NCBI GenBank assembly: GCA_964464375.1
Contig: CAYXFU010000006.1
Span: 59,615 to 123,614, forward strand
DNA from: CAIOZA01 sp964464375
GTDB taxonomy: Bacteria; Bacteroidota; Ignavibacteria; Kapaibacteriales; UBA2268
Direction: 5' to 3'
Length of the DNA: 64,000 bases
Notes under the pieces: model-generated
Database searches by the model: none
What the model was told of the DNA's origin: nothing
What the model saw: the letters and a program-made list of their open reading frames with translations, nothing else
Shown here: positions 1 to 9,955 of the stretch, in pieces
Layout of the letters: every line of letters begins with the position of its first letter
How positions within the stretch are numbered: the first letter of the stretch is position 1
Made by a program: the position numbers and the translations under genes

Positions 1-271
1 TAGGGAAAGTCGTAGCTATAATAGGCATTGGCTGGATTAACATAGTTTGGTTTAACAAATTAAGTCCTTCGAGATGAGGCATGCCAATATCGAGAATCAT
101 TACGTCGGGTTTTTTAGTCTGGACTATATCAAAAGCATCATGAAGCTTGTTTGTATAGAAAATTGGTTCAAATCCTTCGACTTCTTTGAGAGCATCAAAA
201 ATAACTTTGGCTGTATCGATTGAAGAATCAACTACCAGTATTTTTATTTTTTTATCATCCATTTTATACAT
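1..271 (-). CDS. Response regulator receiver domain, CheB-like (partial, C-terminus beyond window)
   Basis: Reading the minus strand from ATG at 271 (or the in-frame ATG at 262) gives a receiver domain: KIKILVVDSS near the start, the phospho-acceptor region PDVMILDIGMPHLEGL and a PMPIIATT stretch where receivers carry the conserved Ser/Thr. The LDIGMP...EGL spacing and the following PxPII resemble the receiver half of CheB (chemotaxis methylesterase), but only about 87-90 residues are in the window, so no effector domain can be seen. The acidic pocket reads VVDSS rather than the usual VDDS, so one of the two metal-binding acidic residues appears replaced by Ser; that is unusual. It could also be a single-domain receiver. 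It is followed upstream by a terminator of the neighbouring gene, so it is probably transcribed separately. Confidence 0.7.
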   Translation of the reverse strand, partial: MYKMDDKKIKILVVDSSIDTAKVIFDALKEVEGFEPIFYTNKLHDAFDIVQTKKPDVMILDIGMPHLEGLNLLNQTMLIQPMPIIATTFP

Positions 272-290
272 ACATTTACTAAAACTTTTT

Positions 291-333
291 AAAAAAAAAG
301 CTATCTGACATGTCATATATCGGATAGCTTTTG
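291..333 (-). terminator. Rho-independent terminator of the lytic transglycosylase gene
   Basis: On the minus strand, AAAGCTATC and GATAGCTTT arms (297-305 and 323-331) form a 9-bp stem followed by a run of T (complement of the A-run at 291-299). It lies just downstream of the stop at 349. The flanking A and T runs would let it work in both directions. Confidence 0.75.
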
Positions 334-348
334 TTAAAATTTAGAAGA

Positions 349-2829
349 TTACTGAATTCTTATCTTTTGTCCCTTTTGTATTGATTTTTCGCTTAATTTT
401 TTATTTTTTGATTTTAGTGATGTAATCGATACTCCGAATTTATCAGCAATTTCTTTAACTGTGTCACCTTTACGAACCACGTAGTATTTAGGTAATTTAT
501 TAACTTTTTTTGATTGAGATACAGAGCTACCTTTGGATGGTTGATCTGGATAAATTTTGAGCTTAGTCCCAGAAAGAATTTTATTCCCTGATATAAGCTT
601 AGGATTCCATTTTCTGAGTTCAGACTCTGTTACACCGTATTTTGCGGCAATGGATCCTACATTTTCGCCTTTTAGAACTTTATGTGATGTCAGCTTTTTT
701 CGGTCTTTAGCGCTAATATTTTCTTCAATTTCTTTTGCCTTTGAAGGTTTGGGATTAGCCAATCTTGAAACGTAAGCCTTATCTGCGGGTTTATCTTTAA
801 CTTTCACATTAGATGTAATAATTTTTAAGGATTGCCCGATCTTGGGATTAGCTAAAATCCTGTTCCATTTGCGGATATCCTGAACGGAAACATCGTAATC
901 ATCTGCTATCTGTGCTAAAGTTTCCCCGCTGCGAAGAACATGTTTGACCACAATTGGAGTAGTAATTTTCTTAATTGTTGTATTGGAAGCAGAAGCAGTA
1001 GTATTTATTGAAATCTTAAGTTCTCTGCCATTTTCGATTTCCTGTTGGTTGTAAGGTAGATTATTAAGGTTGCGGAGGTCAGTCAATCTGACACCGTAAC
1101 GTTGAGCAATACTGTATAAATTTTCACCTTTGACGACAGTGTGTGTAATAAACTGGCTATTAGCTGAAGTCAGGGTATCAACACTTATTGGATCTGTGGA
1201 TAGTGCTGATTGTTTCTGATTGTCCGGTTTTTGATCAGCCAGTTCAATTGAAGGTGTGATACTTTCGAGTGGAATTCGAAGAGTAGTACCTGATTTCAAT
1301 TTTGTTCTAACACTTGTAATCGCATTTGCTGAAGCAAGAACTTCTGGAGTGATTCCGTATTTTCTTGAAATGGAAGTAATATTCTCGCCTTTAGCAACTG
1401 TGTATGTTACCCATGGCTGTTTCTCTTCGGGTGTAAGTGTAGAGAGTGCTGAAGCGAAAATTTGAGACGAACCCTCAGGTAAATTGAGCTTATACTCAGT
1501 CATGTCTGGTGGAGTGCAAGAACTAATTAATTCCGGATTATATTCAATGAACTTATCTATAGGTAGATTTGCACATTTTGCAAGTGCTTTAACACTTATA
1601 GGTTCTTTTAAAAGGAAAGATTCAGATTTAAATTCCTCCATAAGGTTAAGCTCTTCCGGCTTAATTCCATATTCTGTTGGATTGCTGATAACTTTAGCTG
1701 TTGCAATGAAAAGAGGAACATAATTTCTGGTTTCCTTAGGAAGAAAAGGTCTTAACTCCCAGTAATCGGGATTAGTCAGTCTGCTTTTTGCAATTGATTT
1801 ACGCACACCGCCCTGACCGTAGTTATAAGCAGCCATTGCAAGATGCCAGTTACCAAGATCATTATAAAGGTCACGTAAATGCCTCATAGCCGCACGAGTA
1901 GCCTTTTCGGGATTGCGTCTTTCATCTATCCATACGGAGCTGGTTTTATTTAATCCATAATCTTCTCCCGTTGATCGTATGAACTGCCACATGCCAACAG
2001 CTTTAGCCTTTGAAACAGCTAAAGGATTTAGAGCACTTTCGATCATTCCCAGATAAATCATTTCTTCAGGCATGTTTTCATCAGAAATGATTTTTTTAAT
2101 CATTGGTCCCCATTTTCCATATCGTTCCATGCAGTTTTTGAGAAATTTTCGACCAACTTTATTTTGAGTTAGAAATTCAATACTCTTCTGAACGTGTTCG
2201 TTATCGTCCATCGGAATTGTGAATTGTTTTTCGGGAGATTTTCCTGCTATTGCTTTACTCAAACTATCGTTTGCGTTAGTTTGAATTGGCTGGATTTTAA
2301 TTTTTTGATTTGATTTACTAACATCAATTTCAGCGAATAGTTTATCTCTAAATATAAACAAGGAGGATGTTTCGTCAAGCTTATCTATATCCTGAACAAA
2401 ACTTTCGTAATCTTCTATTATAGATTGCGCAAGGTCACTAAAATCATCGTTTTGTTCTATTCCGGGATAGCTAACCAGAGGGTTAAGCAGAGTTATTGCT
2501 TCCTCGAAATATTTAGTTGCATTCGTTGTATCCTTTCGTTCAATAAGGATAAGTGCCTGAAGATATTTTTGACGTGACATCTCCAAAATCTTCAGAACGT
2601 ATTCATCCTTTGTTGATTTGGGCAGAGGTACTTCGTCAAGCTCAGCATATTCATCAGGATATAATTTCAGATCTTTAGGTTGCTTTGTTGTTTTTTTTGA
2701 GTTTGCTTGACTATTAGTGATATTATTATTCTGTGCCAATAAGTCTGAATCTACGTAAAGTAAAGACACTACCAGCAGAATGACCAATAGTATATTATCT
2801 CGCTTACCAAAAGTAATGTGCATGTGCAT
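349..2829 (-). CDS. mltD: Membrane-bound lytic murein transglycosylase D-like, SLT domain plus five LysM repeats
   Basis: Predicted to cleave peptidoglycan glycan strands in the periplasm. The open frame begins with GTG at 2841, but ATG at 2829 has a GGGGGAA stretch just upstream and is preferred (826 aa). A hydrophobic signal (ILLVILLVVSLLYV) ends in LLAQ. A helical region (about 50-210) precedes the SLT/GEWL-type catalytic domain (about 215-390) with IESALNP; its Glu (about residue 264) is the expected catalytic acid, followed by AKAVGMWQF and the AAYNYG motif. Five LysM peptidoglycan-binding repeats fill the C-terminal half (YTVAKGENI, HTVVKGENL, HVLRSGETL, HKVLKGENV, YVVRKGDTV). E. coli MltD has two LysM, so this is an expanded form. 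It is monocistronic with its own terminator. Family assignment is confident; the MltD name is by architecture. Confidence 0.93.
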   Translation of the reverse strand: MHMHITFGKRDNILLVILLVVSLLYVDSDLLAQNNNITNSQANSKKTTKQPKDLKLYPDEYAELDEVPLPKSTKDEYVLKILEMSRQKYLQALILIERKDTTNATKYFEEAITLLNPLVSYPGIEQNDDFSDLAQSIIEDYESFVQDIDKLDETSSLFIFRDKLFAEIDVSKSNQKIKIQPIQTNANDSLSKAIAGKSPEKQFTIPMDDNEHVQKSIEFLTQNKVGRKFLKNCMERYGKWGPMIKKIISDENMPEEMIYLGMIESALNPLAVSKAKAVGMWQFIRSTGEDYGLNKTSSVWIDERRNPEKATRAAMRHLRDLYNDLGNWHLAMAAYNYGQGGVRKSIAKSRLTNPDYWELRPFLPKETRNYVPLFIATAKVISNPTEYGIKPEELNLMEEFKSESFLLKEPISVKALAKCANLPIDKFIEYNPELISSCTPPDMTEYKLNLPEGSSQIFASALSTLTPEEKQPWVTYTVAKGENITSISRKYGITPEVLASANAITSVRTKLKSGTTLRIPLESITPSIELADQKPDNQKQSALSTDPISVDTLTSANSQFITHTVVKGENLYSIAQRYGVRLTDLRNLNNLPYNQQEIENGRELKISINTTASASNTTIKKITTPIVVKHVLRSGETLAQIADDYDVSVQDIRKWNRILANPKIGQSLKIITSNVKVKDKPADKAYVSRLANPKPSKAKEIEENISAKDRKKLTSHKVLKGENVGSIAAKYGVTESELRKWNPKLISGNKILSGTKLKIYPDQPSKGSSVSQSKKVNKLPKYYVVRKGDTVKEIADKFGVSITSLKSKNKKLSEKSIQKGQKIRIQ

Positions 2830-2977
2830 GAATTCCCCCACTCATTTTTTATGATAATTACAATATAAGTCTTTTATTTTACAAAGACAAGTGAATTTTT
2901 ATTAATAATTATTTGAACAACCTATTGTTACACCTCAAGAATATTGATATTTGATTCTTTAAGTGAATTTATTTTAT

Positions 2978-3010
2978 AAAAAAAATCCCTGATTTTGGTC
3001 AGGGATTTTA
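2978..3010 (-). terminator. Rho-independent terminator of the RND efflux operon
   Basis: Minus-strand hairpin AAATCCCTGA / TCAGGGATTT with a six-base loop (about 2984-3008), followed by a T-run (A-run 2978-2985). It sits 15 bases after the pump gene stop. Confidence 0.8.
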
Positions 3011-3024
3011 GATGAAAAGTGTTA

Positions 3025-6000
3025 TTAAGCATTGAGTTTTGCTTTTCTGTAAGCTTTCAATTCTTTTCTTCTTGCATATTTTACTTTGAATGCATACTGC
3101 ATAAAGTACATACAAGGCACAACAACAAGAGTCAAGAATGTGGCAAATGTTAACCCAAATATAATAGCCCAAGCCAAAGGTCCCCAGAAGGCAGCACTGT
3201 CACCACCTACATAAATATGTGGATTAAGTTCAGATAGCATAGTTCCAAAATTGATGTTGAAACCAATGGCTAAAGGAACAACCCCTAGTACAGTTGCGGC
3301 AGCAGTCAGGGTAACAGGATTGAACCTTACAACTCCACCTTCAATAATAGATTGTCTTATTCTTGCTTTGTCGCCATGAATCATTTCAATAAAGTCAATC
3401 AACACAATACCGTTCTTGACCACAATACCAGCCAGAGCAACAACACCCACACCGGTAACTACAATCGAGAACGTAAACCTGAATAATAGAAATCCAAGGA
3501 ACACACCTATTGTACTTAGAATAACTTGAGTTATGATAATTATCGGTTTGACAGTCGAGTTAAACTGAGTAATAAGAACAATCATTATCAGAAAAATAGC
3601 TATGATAAATGATGTACCCAGGAATGTTGCGGCTTCCTGCTGATCCTGCTGTTCACCTGTGAACTTGATATCGTATCCTTCAGGCAGATTCAACGATTTG
3701 GCAATTGATTCTATTTGACTGTTAATACTGTTTGCATTAAAACCAGTCAGAACATTCGAAGTCAATGTAATTGTTCTCTTCTGGTTCTTACGTGTAATGC
3801 CTGCAAAAGAGTATGAGTAATTAATTTTAACAACTGAAGAAATTGGTATTTGTCTGAACTGACCGGAACTCATTTCGCGGAAGGTTATCGGCATATTCAG
3901 TATTGCATTAAGGTTCTTTCTGTATTGATCATCAAGCCTCACCATGATAGGGTAATCATCTTTGTCGTCTCTGAACTTGGATGCTTCTTTGCCGAATACT
4001 GCAGTACGCAACGACATTCCGATAAAACCACTGGACAAACCATAGTAATTAGCTCTGGCTCTATCCACAGTAAGAATTATTTCAGGTTTATTTTCCTGCA
4101 AATCAGAATTCAGTTTTTCTATACCTTCAATGTTCGATTTCTTTATGTTATCTCTCAACAATCTTTCTATTCGTACTAACTCTTCGAGATTATCACCACT
4201 CACTTCAATATTTATTGGCTTGCCGGTTGGCGGACCTCCTCGTTCTTGCTCAACTGCTATTTCAGCTCCAGGGTATGTCCCTACACTTTTACGAACATCC
4301 TCGAGGCATTGTAAAGTAGAAAACCCGTTTCGTTTATTTGATTCAACAAAAGCTATTGTTATTTTTGCCTTATGTGGAGTAACTGCTCTATCAGGGCTCA
4401 TCGGATCGCCGGCACCAATACCAACGTTGCAGATAACTGATTTTACAGCAGGATTATTTCTGCCGATAACCTTGTAAACTCTTTCTTCGATTATCTGTGA
4501 TATTGAGTCTGTAACAATAGCATCAGTTCCAATTGGTAATTTCATCGAAACATAGACAAAATTTGGATTTGCTGATGGGAAGAAATTAACTTTTGGAGGA
4601 AACATTGCAAATAAAGTAATCGTTATGAAGAACAATATTATCATCGCAATCATTACATAGTAAGGTCTTTTTCCTTTTAATGAAAATGTTAAAGTTCTTC
4701 TGTATGAATTCATCATCAAAGGTCTAATTTTCAATTGGAAAGTTTTAATGAGAATCGGTGTAACAAAATATCTGTTTGCATATCCAAGAAGTGCTAACAA
4801 TATAAGGAAATTTCCTGCAGCAGGGCTATTTAATAGATGGAAAAGTATTCCAAAACCAATCATTGTCAAACTTATTATATGTAATCGCTTATCATTTGGC
4901 TTGACATCGTGCCCATCGATTTCATGATGCTGCCCGCGTCCCATGAAGTCCGCAGCTAAAACCGGGTTTATAAAGAATGCAACTACAAGCGAAGCAGTTA
5001 GCGTTAGTATAAGAATAACAGGAAGATAAACCATGAATTTACCGGAAATTCCAGGGAAGAACAATAATGGGAAAAATGGAGCCAGTGTTGTTAGAGTCCC
5101 AGTTAATACCGGCACAAAAACTTCACCTGCAGCAGCTTTTGCTGCTTGTCTGATCGGCATACCTTCTTTAGTAAAGAGTCGATGTGTGTTTTCGATAACA
5201 ACTATTGCATCATCGACAATTATACCAAGAGCAAGCAGGAACGAAAACGTAACCACCATGTTAAATGTATAATCCAGGGACGGCATTATCAAAATTGCGA
5301 GGAATGAAGATATTGGTACTGCCAGACCAACCAACAATGAATCCTGAACGCCCATAAAGAACATCAATACTAAAGTTACCAGAATAAAACCGATAATAAC
5401 TGAGTTGATAAGGTCTTCCAGACTGTTTTTGGTGGAAACAGATCTATCGCCTGTAATTGTGATGTCAACAGATTTTGGAAGTTTAGTATTTTCAAACTCA
5501 ACAACCATCTCTTGAATTTTTTCAGCAGCATCGATTAGATTTTCGCCACTTCGCTTAATTACACTCAAAGTCACAACCGGCTTTCCATCCAATCTTGCAA
5601 AACTCTGCTGTTCTTTGAAATCATCTTTTATCTTGGCAATGTCCCTTAAGTAAACAATGTTACCCTTGCCGGGTTTAATAATTATTTCCTCAATGTCCCT
5701 AATTGCTTTGAATTCGGAGATAAGGCGAATGTTCCTTCTCACACCATCGGCCAGATATTCACCACCCGAAATATTAACATTTTCTCCTTTAATCGAATTC
5801 TCAACATCGGAGAAGGTAAGTCCTGCAGCTTGCATCTTAAATAGGTCTATGTCAATATGAAACTCACGTTCCAAAGCACCGATAATATCAGCGCGAGTTA
5901 TCTCCTTCATTGATTCAATCTTGTCCTGCAAATCCTCTGCATATTCTTTCAATCGATATTTCTCGATGTCACCGGATATATTCACATACATAATAGGAAT

Positions 6001-6417
6001 CTCCGAGAAATCAATTTCTTGAACTGCAGGATCCTTTTGCATATCAGTCGGCAGATCATTCTTAGCTTTGTCCACAGCGTCCTGAACTCTTTGCTTAGCA
6101 AGAGCAGGCTTAACATTAGTCTGAAATTCTACTACCACAACTGAAACGTCAGGCATAGACTGACTTGTTATCTTCTTAATGCCCTGAACAGATTTTAATT
6201 GTTTTTCGATTGGTCTGGAGATTAATGTTTCAATATCTCCCGGAGAAGTACCAGGATAAATCGTTTGAACGATAATAGTCGGAATAACAATATCTGGGAA
6301 TTGCTCTTTAGGTAGATTAATATATGTGATTACGCCCATAATACATAATAGAATCGTCATTGCATATACAGGTATCTTATTATCTATGACCCATTCTGTT
6401 GGTTTAAATCTTCTCAT
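3025..6417 (-). CDS. RND-family efflux pump, inner-membrane AcrB/MdtB-like transporter
   Basis: A 1130-aa protein of normal RND length. The start reads as an N-terminal TM helix (IPVYAMTILLCIMGVITYI) followed by the periplasmic porter domain with the usual LPKEQFPD, YPGTSPGDIE and QRVQDAVD motifs. The TM4 core LALGIIVDDAIVVIENTHR carries the paired Asp residues that relay protons in this family. A second half repeats the pattern (TGEQQDQQEA, GIVVKNGIVLIDF). It is the last gene of tolC-like > tetR > adaptor > pump, starting 51 bases after the adaptor stop. Substrate cannot be read from sequence; the HAE/multidrug branch seems more likely than heavy metal. A hydrophilic loop with GRGQHHEIDGHD between TM segments (about residue 500) is an unusual His-rich insertion. 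Confidence 0.93.
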   Translation of the reverse strand: MRRFKPTEWVIDNKIPVYAMTILLCIMGVITYINLPKEQFPDIVIPTIIVQTIYPGTSPGDIETLISRPIEKQLKSVQGIKKITSQSMPDVSVVVVEFQTNVKPALAKQRVQDAVDKAKNDLPTDMQKDPAVQEIDFSEIPIMYVNISGDIEKYRLKEYAEDLQDKIESMKEITRADIIGALEREFHIDIDLFKMQAAGLTFSDVENSIKGENVNISGGEYLADGVRRNIRLISEFKAIRDIEEIIIKPGKGNIVYLRDIAKIKDDFKEQQSFARLDGKPVVTLSVIKRSGENLIDAAEKIQEMVVEFENTKLPKSVDITITGDRSVSTKNSLEDLINSVIIGFILVTLVLMFFMGVQDSLLVGLAVPISSFLAILIMPSLDYTFNMVVTFSFLLALGIIVDDAIVVIENTHRLFTKEGMPIRQAAKAAAGEVFVPVLTGTLTTLAPFFPLLFFPGISGKFMVYLPVILILTLTASLVVAFFINPVLAADFMGRGQHHEIDGHDVKPNDKRLHIISLTMIGFGILFHLLNSPAAGNFLILLALLGYANRYFVTPILIKTFQLKIRPLMMNSYRRTLTFSLKGKRPYYVMIAMIILFFITITLFAMFPPKVNFFPSANPNFVYVSMKLPIGTDAIVTDSISQIIEERVYKVIGRNNPAVKSVICNVGIGAGDPMSPDRAVTPHKAKITIAFVESNKRNGFSTLQCLEDVRKSVGTYPGAEIAVEQERGGPPTGKPINIEVSGDNLEELVRIERLLRDNIKKSNIEGIEKLNSDLQENKPEIILTVDRARANYYGLSSGFIGMSLRTAVFGKEASKFRDDKDDYPIMVRLDDQYRKNLNAILNMPITFREMSSGQFRQIPISSVVKINYSYSFAGITRKNQKRTITLTSNVLTGFNANSINSQIESIAKSLNLPEGYDIKFTGEQQDQQEAATFLGTSFIIAIFLIMIVLITQFNSTVKPIIIITQVILSTIGVFLGFLLFRFTFSIVVTGVGVVALAGIVVKNGIVLIDFIEMIHGDKARIRQSIIEGGVVRFNPVTLTAAATVLGVVPLAIGFNINFGTMLSELNPHIYVGGDSAAFWGPLAWAIIFGLTFATFLTLVVVPCMYFMQYAFKVKYARRKELKAYRKAKLNA

Positions 6418-6468
6418 TTTTTTCCTAAAATTTTCTAATAGTTATTATTTAGTCAAATTAATAATGAA

Positions 6469-7623
6469 TTATTTCGCATTCTGGATTGATATTTTCTGTC
6501 CATCAGAAACATCAAGATATCCATTAGTAATAATTTGGTCATTGACTGAAAGGCCACCAAATACTTCTATTTGTGTGTCATTTGTAAGCCCTGTTTCAAG
6601 CATTCTCTTGCGGGCTACCATGCCATTTGAATTCTCAGCTATAAACAAGAAAAACTTATCACCTGAACGCTGTAGAGCAGACAATGGTGCAGTTATTGAA
6701 TTCTGCTTAGCAACATCATTTATTGAGATACCACAAATCATATAAGGTCTGAGATTTTGTGGAGTTTTACTGAATTGAACCTCTATTCTAAATGTACGAT
6801 TCTTTGGATCTATTGCCTTGGCGGAAGTGGTTATTTTACCTTCTACTTTTTCATTTAGTTCAGGAATAGTAATCGAAACAGAGGTGCCTGCTTTGATTGT
6901 AGTAACATACGATTCTGAAATATCTGCAGTAACTTTGATATTGGACATGTCTGCCAGCTTTACGACTGGCTGTCCCGGCATAACAGTTTCACCGATTTTC
7001 GGGAAAATATAATCTACATATCCGGAAAATGGAGCATATATTTTTGCATTGTCGATTTGATTTTTCATAGTCTCAAGTCTGTTAACCAGTTGGTCGTAAG
7101 CATTTTTTGCCTGAAGGTACTGCATTTCAGAAACAGCCTTTTTCTCCCAAAGTCGCTTCTGACGGTTATAATTATCCTCTGCGAAACCAAGTCCTGTCTT
7201 CAATTCTTCCATTGATTTCTTGATAGTCTCATCGTCAAGCTGTAAGAGTAGCTGACCTTTCTTTACGAGTGAGCCTTCCTGAACTAGTATTGAAATCACC
7301 GGACCACCCATTTTGCATGAAATAGTCGCAACTTTATCGGATTCGACAGTCCCTTGTACATTTATAAAGCGACGGAATGTTTCGGGAGTAACTGTTTTAA
7401 CTTCAACAGGGACGATATCCCGTATGCCTCCGCCATTACCACTTTCGGCAACTTCCTTCTCGAGTTTTGTTACCTTTACCTGTAAGTCAACAAGTTGACC
7501 CTTTAATTTAATTAATTCAGCTTTTTTTCCTTCGATTGTGTTTGTATTTTTCGAACACGAAACTACAAGGATTATCAAGGATAAAGTGAAGAGAGAACCT
7601 GTGATACTTTTTATTAATTTCAT
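6469..7623 (-). CDS. RND efflux periplasmic adaptor (membrane fusion protein), lipoprotein
   Basis: 384 aa. The N-terminus MKLIKSITGSLF...LIILVVSC is a lipoprotein signal with Cys23 as the predicted lipidated residue. A short coiled coil (about 35-60) leads into a biotinyl-lipoyl-like half (GPVISILVQEGSLVKKGQLLLQLDD), an alpha hairpin (about 115-175) and the second lipoyl half (KIYAPFSGYVDYIFPKIGETV), then the beta-barrel and membrane-proximal domains. This is the AcrA/HlyD_D23 layout. It links the pump (next gene) to the TolC-like channel (two genes upstream) in the periplasm. Starts 49 bases after the TetR stop. Confidence 0.93.
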   Translation of the reverse strand: MKLIKSITGSLFTLSLIILVVSCSKNTNTIEGKKAELIKLKGQLVDLQVKVTKLEKEVAESGNGGGIRDIVPVEVKTVTPETFRRFINVQGTVESDKVATISCKMGGPVISILVQEGSLVKKGQLLLQLDDETIKKSMEELKTGLGFAEDNYNRQKRLWEKKAVSEMQYLQAKNAYDQLVNRLETMKNQIDNAKIYAPFSGYVDYIFPKIGETVMPGQPVVKLADMSNIKVTADISESYVTTIKAGTSVSITIPELNEKVEGKITTSAKAIDPKNRTFRIEVQFSKTPQNLRPYMICGISINDVAKQNSITAPLSALQRSGDKFFLFIAENSNGMVARKRMLETGLTNDTQIEVFGGLSVNDQIITNGYLDVSDGQKISIQNAK

Positions 7624-7672
7624 ATTAATTAACCTGAATATTTATAAATATTAAATACTAAATTTTTAAAAA

Positions 7673-8455
7673 CTACATTTGTGAATTACAAATAAGACTT
7701 TTACTATTTTCATCAAAAGATTTATCTAATGATATATATTTGTGTATTGCCGATGGTGCCTGAGCTATTGCATTGTTCCAGATATCTTTTAAAAATACTT
7801 TCTTCAGCTCCTCTGATCTGGAAAAGGATATAAGAAACAATTTGGTTATATCTTTAACGAATTCACGTGTGTTAATGTTCTCGAACATAACATTCAGCTG
7901 TGGCTTCTTGCTTAAATGAATAGCACCTGTTATCGATACCCAAAGTTGAGTAACTGCATAGCATGCACTGAATTTCTCTTCAAATATACCTTCTTCTATG
8001 CCACGTTGAAAGACTCTGACTCTCTCCAGAAAGATTCTTTTTTCCAACTCCTGAATTTTTTCTCGAGTTTCTAAGGATAGATTTTCAATATTCAGAGATT
8101 CTGATGAATTTATTCCAACCAGCAAATTGAAAAAGTCGGGAAATTTTTCTGTGAAATCATAGTATGAATCAGTATATGCAAGAATAATATCAACGACCGA
8201 ACTCATCTTCTGCTCGCTCTGCTTAAACAGATTATCCAAAGTGATGAGCTGGTCCTCAAGTAGGCTATTTATAAAAAGATCGTCCTTACTTTTGAAATAT
8301 AGATAAAGAGTACCTTTTGATAACTGTGCTTCTTCGGCAATCAGATCCATCGATGTATTTTCGAAGCCAACTTTCTTAAATACCTTTCTGGCTGATTTAA
8401 GAATTGACTTTTTGCGTTTCTCTTTTTCGAGTAATTTTCGTTCCGCGATTCCCAT
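7673..8455 (-). CDS. TetR/AcrR-family transcriptional regulator
   Basis: 260 aa, somewhat longer than the usual 190-220. The N-terminal HTH is clear: ILKSARKVFKKVGFENTSMDLIAEEAQLSKGTLYLYFKSKDDLF (about residues 18-62). The C-terminal ligand domain is not recognisable by motif and has an extra tail. It lies inside the efflux operon, 15 bases after the TolC-like gene, so it is expected to repress that operon, probably through the palindrome at 9874-9886. Autoregulation follows if the promoter upstream of 9847 serves all four genes. The inducing ligand is unknown. Confidence 0.9.
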   Translation of the reverse strand: MGIAERKLLEKEKRKKSILKSARKVFKKVGFENTSMDLIAEEAQLSKGTLYLYFKSKDDLFINSLLEDQLITLDNLFKQSEQKMSSVVDIILAYTDSYYDFTEKFPDFFNLLVGINSSESLNIENLSLETREKIQELEKRIFLERVRVFQRGIEEGIFEEKFSACYAVTQLWVSITGAIHLSKKPQLNVMFENINTREFVKDITKLFLISFSRSEELKKVFLKDIWNNAIAQAPSAIHKYISLDKSFDENSKSLICNSQM

Positions 8456-8470
8456 TAATGTTTACCCGTA

Positions 8471-9847
8471 TTATTTATCAAATTCAGTTAAATATTTATT
8501 GGGGACATCACCAAGAATACCCTTGATATCAATCACAGCATCAATATATTCATAAACAGCCTGCAGATAATTCATATTTATTTGCACTACTGATGAAGAT
8601 GCATCATTGATTTCGACTTGACTACCGGCACCTTCTTTGTATCTTATCTCTGCAATTTCATAACCACGTTTTGCTGTTATAACAGAACCGGAAAGACTCT
8701 TCACTTTCTCGCGGGCAACTGTCATTTTGTTGAAGGCAACCTGTAATTGCGTTTTCATAGCTTCTTCGAGCTGTGAATACTTGACATCCAATGACATGAA
8801 GTCAATCTTTGCTTGTTGCACTCTGGCATTTGACTGGAAGCCCTGAAATAATGATAGTGAAAGGTTAACTCCCACTGCAGAACTTTTGACAGTAGCAGAT
8901 GCGAAATCCCAGGTATTTGATTGACCGGAGTATTGATATTGCCCAAATAATGATATTGTTGGATAGTACTCTGATTCTCGCATTGATACTATATCTTTCA
9001 GAACTTTCTTCTGTAGATCCAGCGAACGAAGATCATAGTTGAGATTGCCGATCATTTTATTGACCGAATCCTCAATCATTTTAAAATTTTCATCCAGCGA
9101 AATATCCCCAACTGCTTCAATCTCAGTTCTAATGTCAATACCTAATGCCATTTTAAGAAAGCTCAAAGCATTATCGTAGCGCATCTTTGCTCCGGATAAT
9201 TCCGGATCTATAAGTTGTACGCCAACTTCAGCTCTGATTTTATCATATTCAGGGATATAACCTTCTGCAAATAAAGCCTGAACAGTATTGAGATTATTAT
9301 TTGCATTAGCTTTTACTGTTTCAAACACTTTCACTACTTCTTTTGAAAGCAGAACGCCATAAAATGCCTTTGTTGTGTTTGATACAACCTTTGTGATAGA
9401 GCTTTTGAATGTTTCTTTAGCTGCATTATAGAAAATCTTTGATGTACCGATTGCAGTGAATACTGCTGAATTGAATACAATCTGACTAAGCGATGCTGTT
9501 GCTGCAAATTGATTAGTGCCACCCATTTCAATTTTCAACAAATCCTTACTTTGTGGATTCGTAAAATTTGTCATGAAGAATGCGGGTTTTAAAACATTGT
9601 AAGTGTAACCAGCGCTGAAATTTACTGAGGGCAAAGCTGTTCCATAAGCTTCACTAACAGCGGCTTCTGACTTTTTGACTACGAGCCTCGCCACCTGGGC
9701 GTCTCCATTGTTTTTTACTGCTAAATTAATGGCTTCTTCCAGTGTGAACTGCTTTGCCTGAGCAAATCCAATAACTGTAGAACCATAAAATAGAATCATC
9801 GAAACTAATGTCAAATTGAAAATTCGTTTGATTTTGAATGTCATCAT
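8471..9847 (-). CDS. TolC-like outer-membrane efflux channel
   Basis: 458 aa. Signal peptide (LVSMILFYGSTVIGFAQA) then QFTLEEAINLAVKNNGDAQVARLVVKKSEAAVSEAYGTALPSVNFSAGYTYN, the typical start of an OEP repeat; a second related repeat starts near residue 260 (NLDLRSLDLQKKVLKDIVSMRESEYYPTISL). The long heptad helices and tail are those of TolC/OprM channels, which trimerise to form the outer-membrane exit duct. First gene of the efflux operon. Tandem ATGs at 9847 and 9844 lie right after an AGGAAAGG Shine-Dalgarno (9849-9856); 9844 gives the better spacing. Confidence 0.92.
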   Translation of the reverse strand: MMTFKIKRIFNLTLVSMILFYGSTVIGFAQAKQFTLEEAINLAVKNNGDAQVARLVVKKSEAAVSEAYGTALPSVNFSAGYTYNVLKPAFFMTNFTNPQSKDLLKIEMGGTNQFAATASLSQIVFNSAVFTAIGTSKIFYNAAKETFKSSITKVVSNTTKAFYGVLLSKEVVKVFETVKANANNNLNTVQALFAEGYIPEYDKIRAEVGVQLIDPELSGAKMRYDNALSFLKMALGIDIRTEIEAVGDISLDENFKMIEDSVNKMIGNLNYDLRSLDLQKKVLKDIVSMRESEYYPTISLFGQYQYSGQSNTWDFASATVKSSAVGVNLSLSLFQGFQSNARVQQAKIDFMSLDVKYSQLEEAMKTQLQVAFNKMTVAREKVKSLSGSVITAKRGYEIAEIRYKEGAGSQVEINDASSSVVQINMNYLQAVYEYIDAVIDIKGILGDVPNKYLTEFDK

Positions 9848-9860
9848 ACCTTTCCTGAAT

Positions 9861-9886
9861 CAAATTTAAAAACTGACTATTGGTCA
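9861..9886 (-). promoter_or_regulatory. Candidate TetR operator and promoter element upstream of the efflux operon
   Basis: TGACTATTGGTCA at 9874-9886 is a 13-bp imperfect palindrome with TGAC/GTCA ends, a form common for TetR-family operators. Just downstream on the minus strand, TAAATTTG (9868-9861) matches the Bacteroidota -7 consensus TAnnTTTG. A start site there would leave a very short leader before the ATG at 9847, so the promoter part is weak; the palindrome is the stronger signal. Binding by the TetR protein of the same operon is inferred only from location. Confidence 0.4.
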
Positions 9887-9955
9887 TTAAATAAATGTAA
9901 GTCATAAAATTATTATTTTTATTGTAAATAAAAATGAAAAATTCTGTGAAATGTT

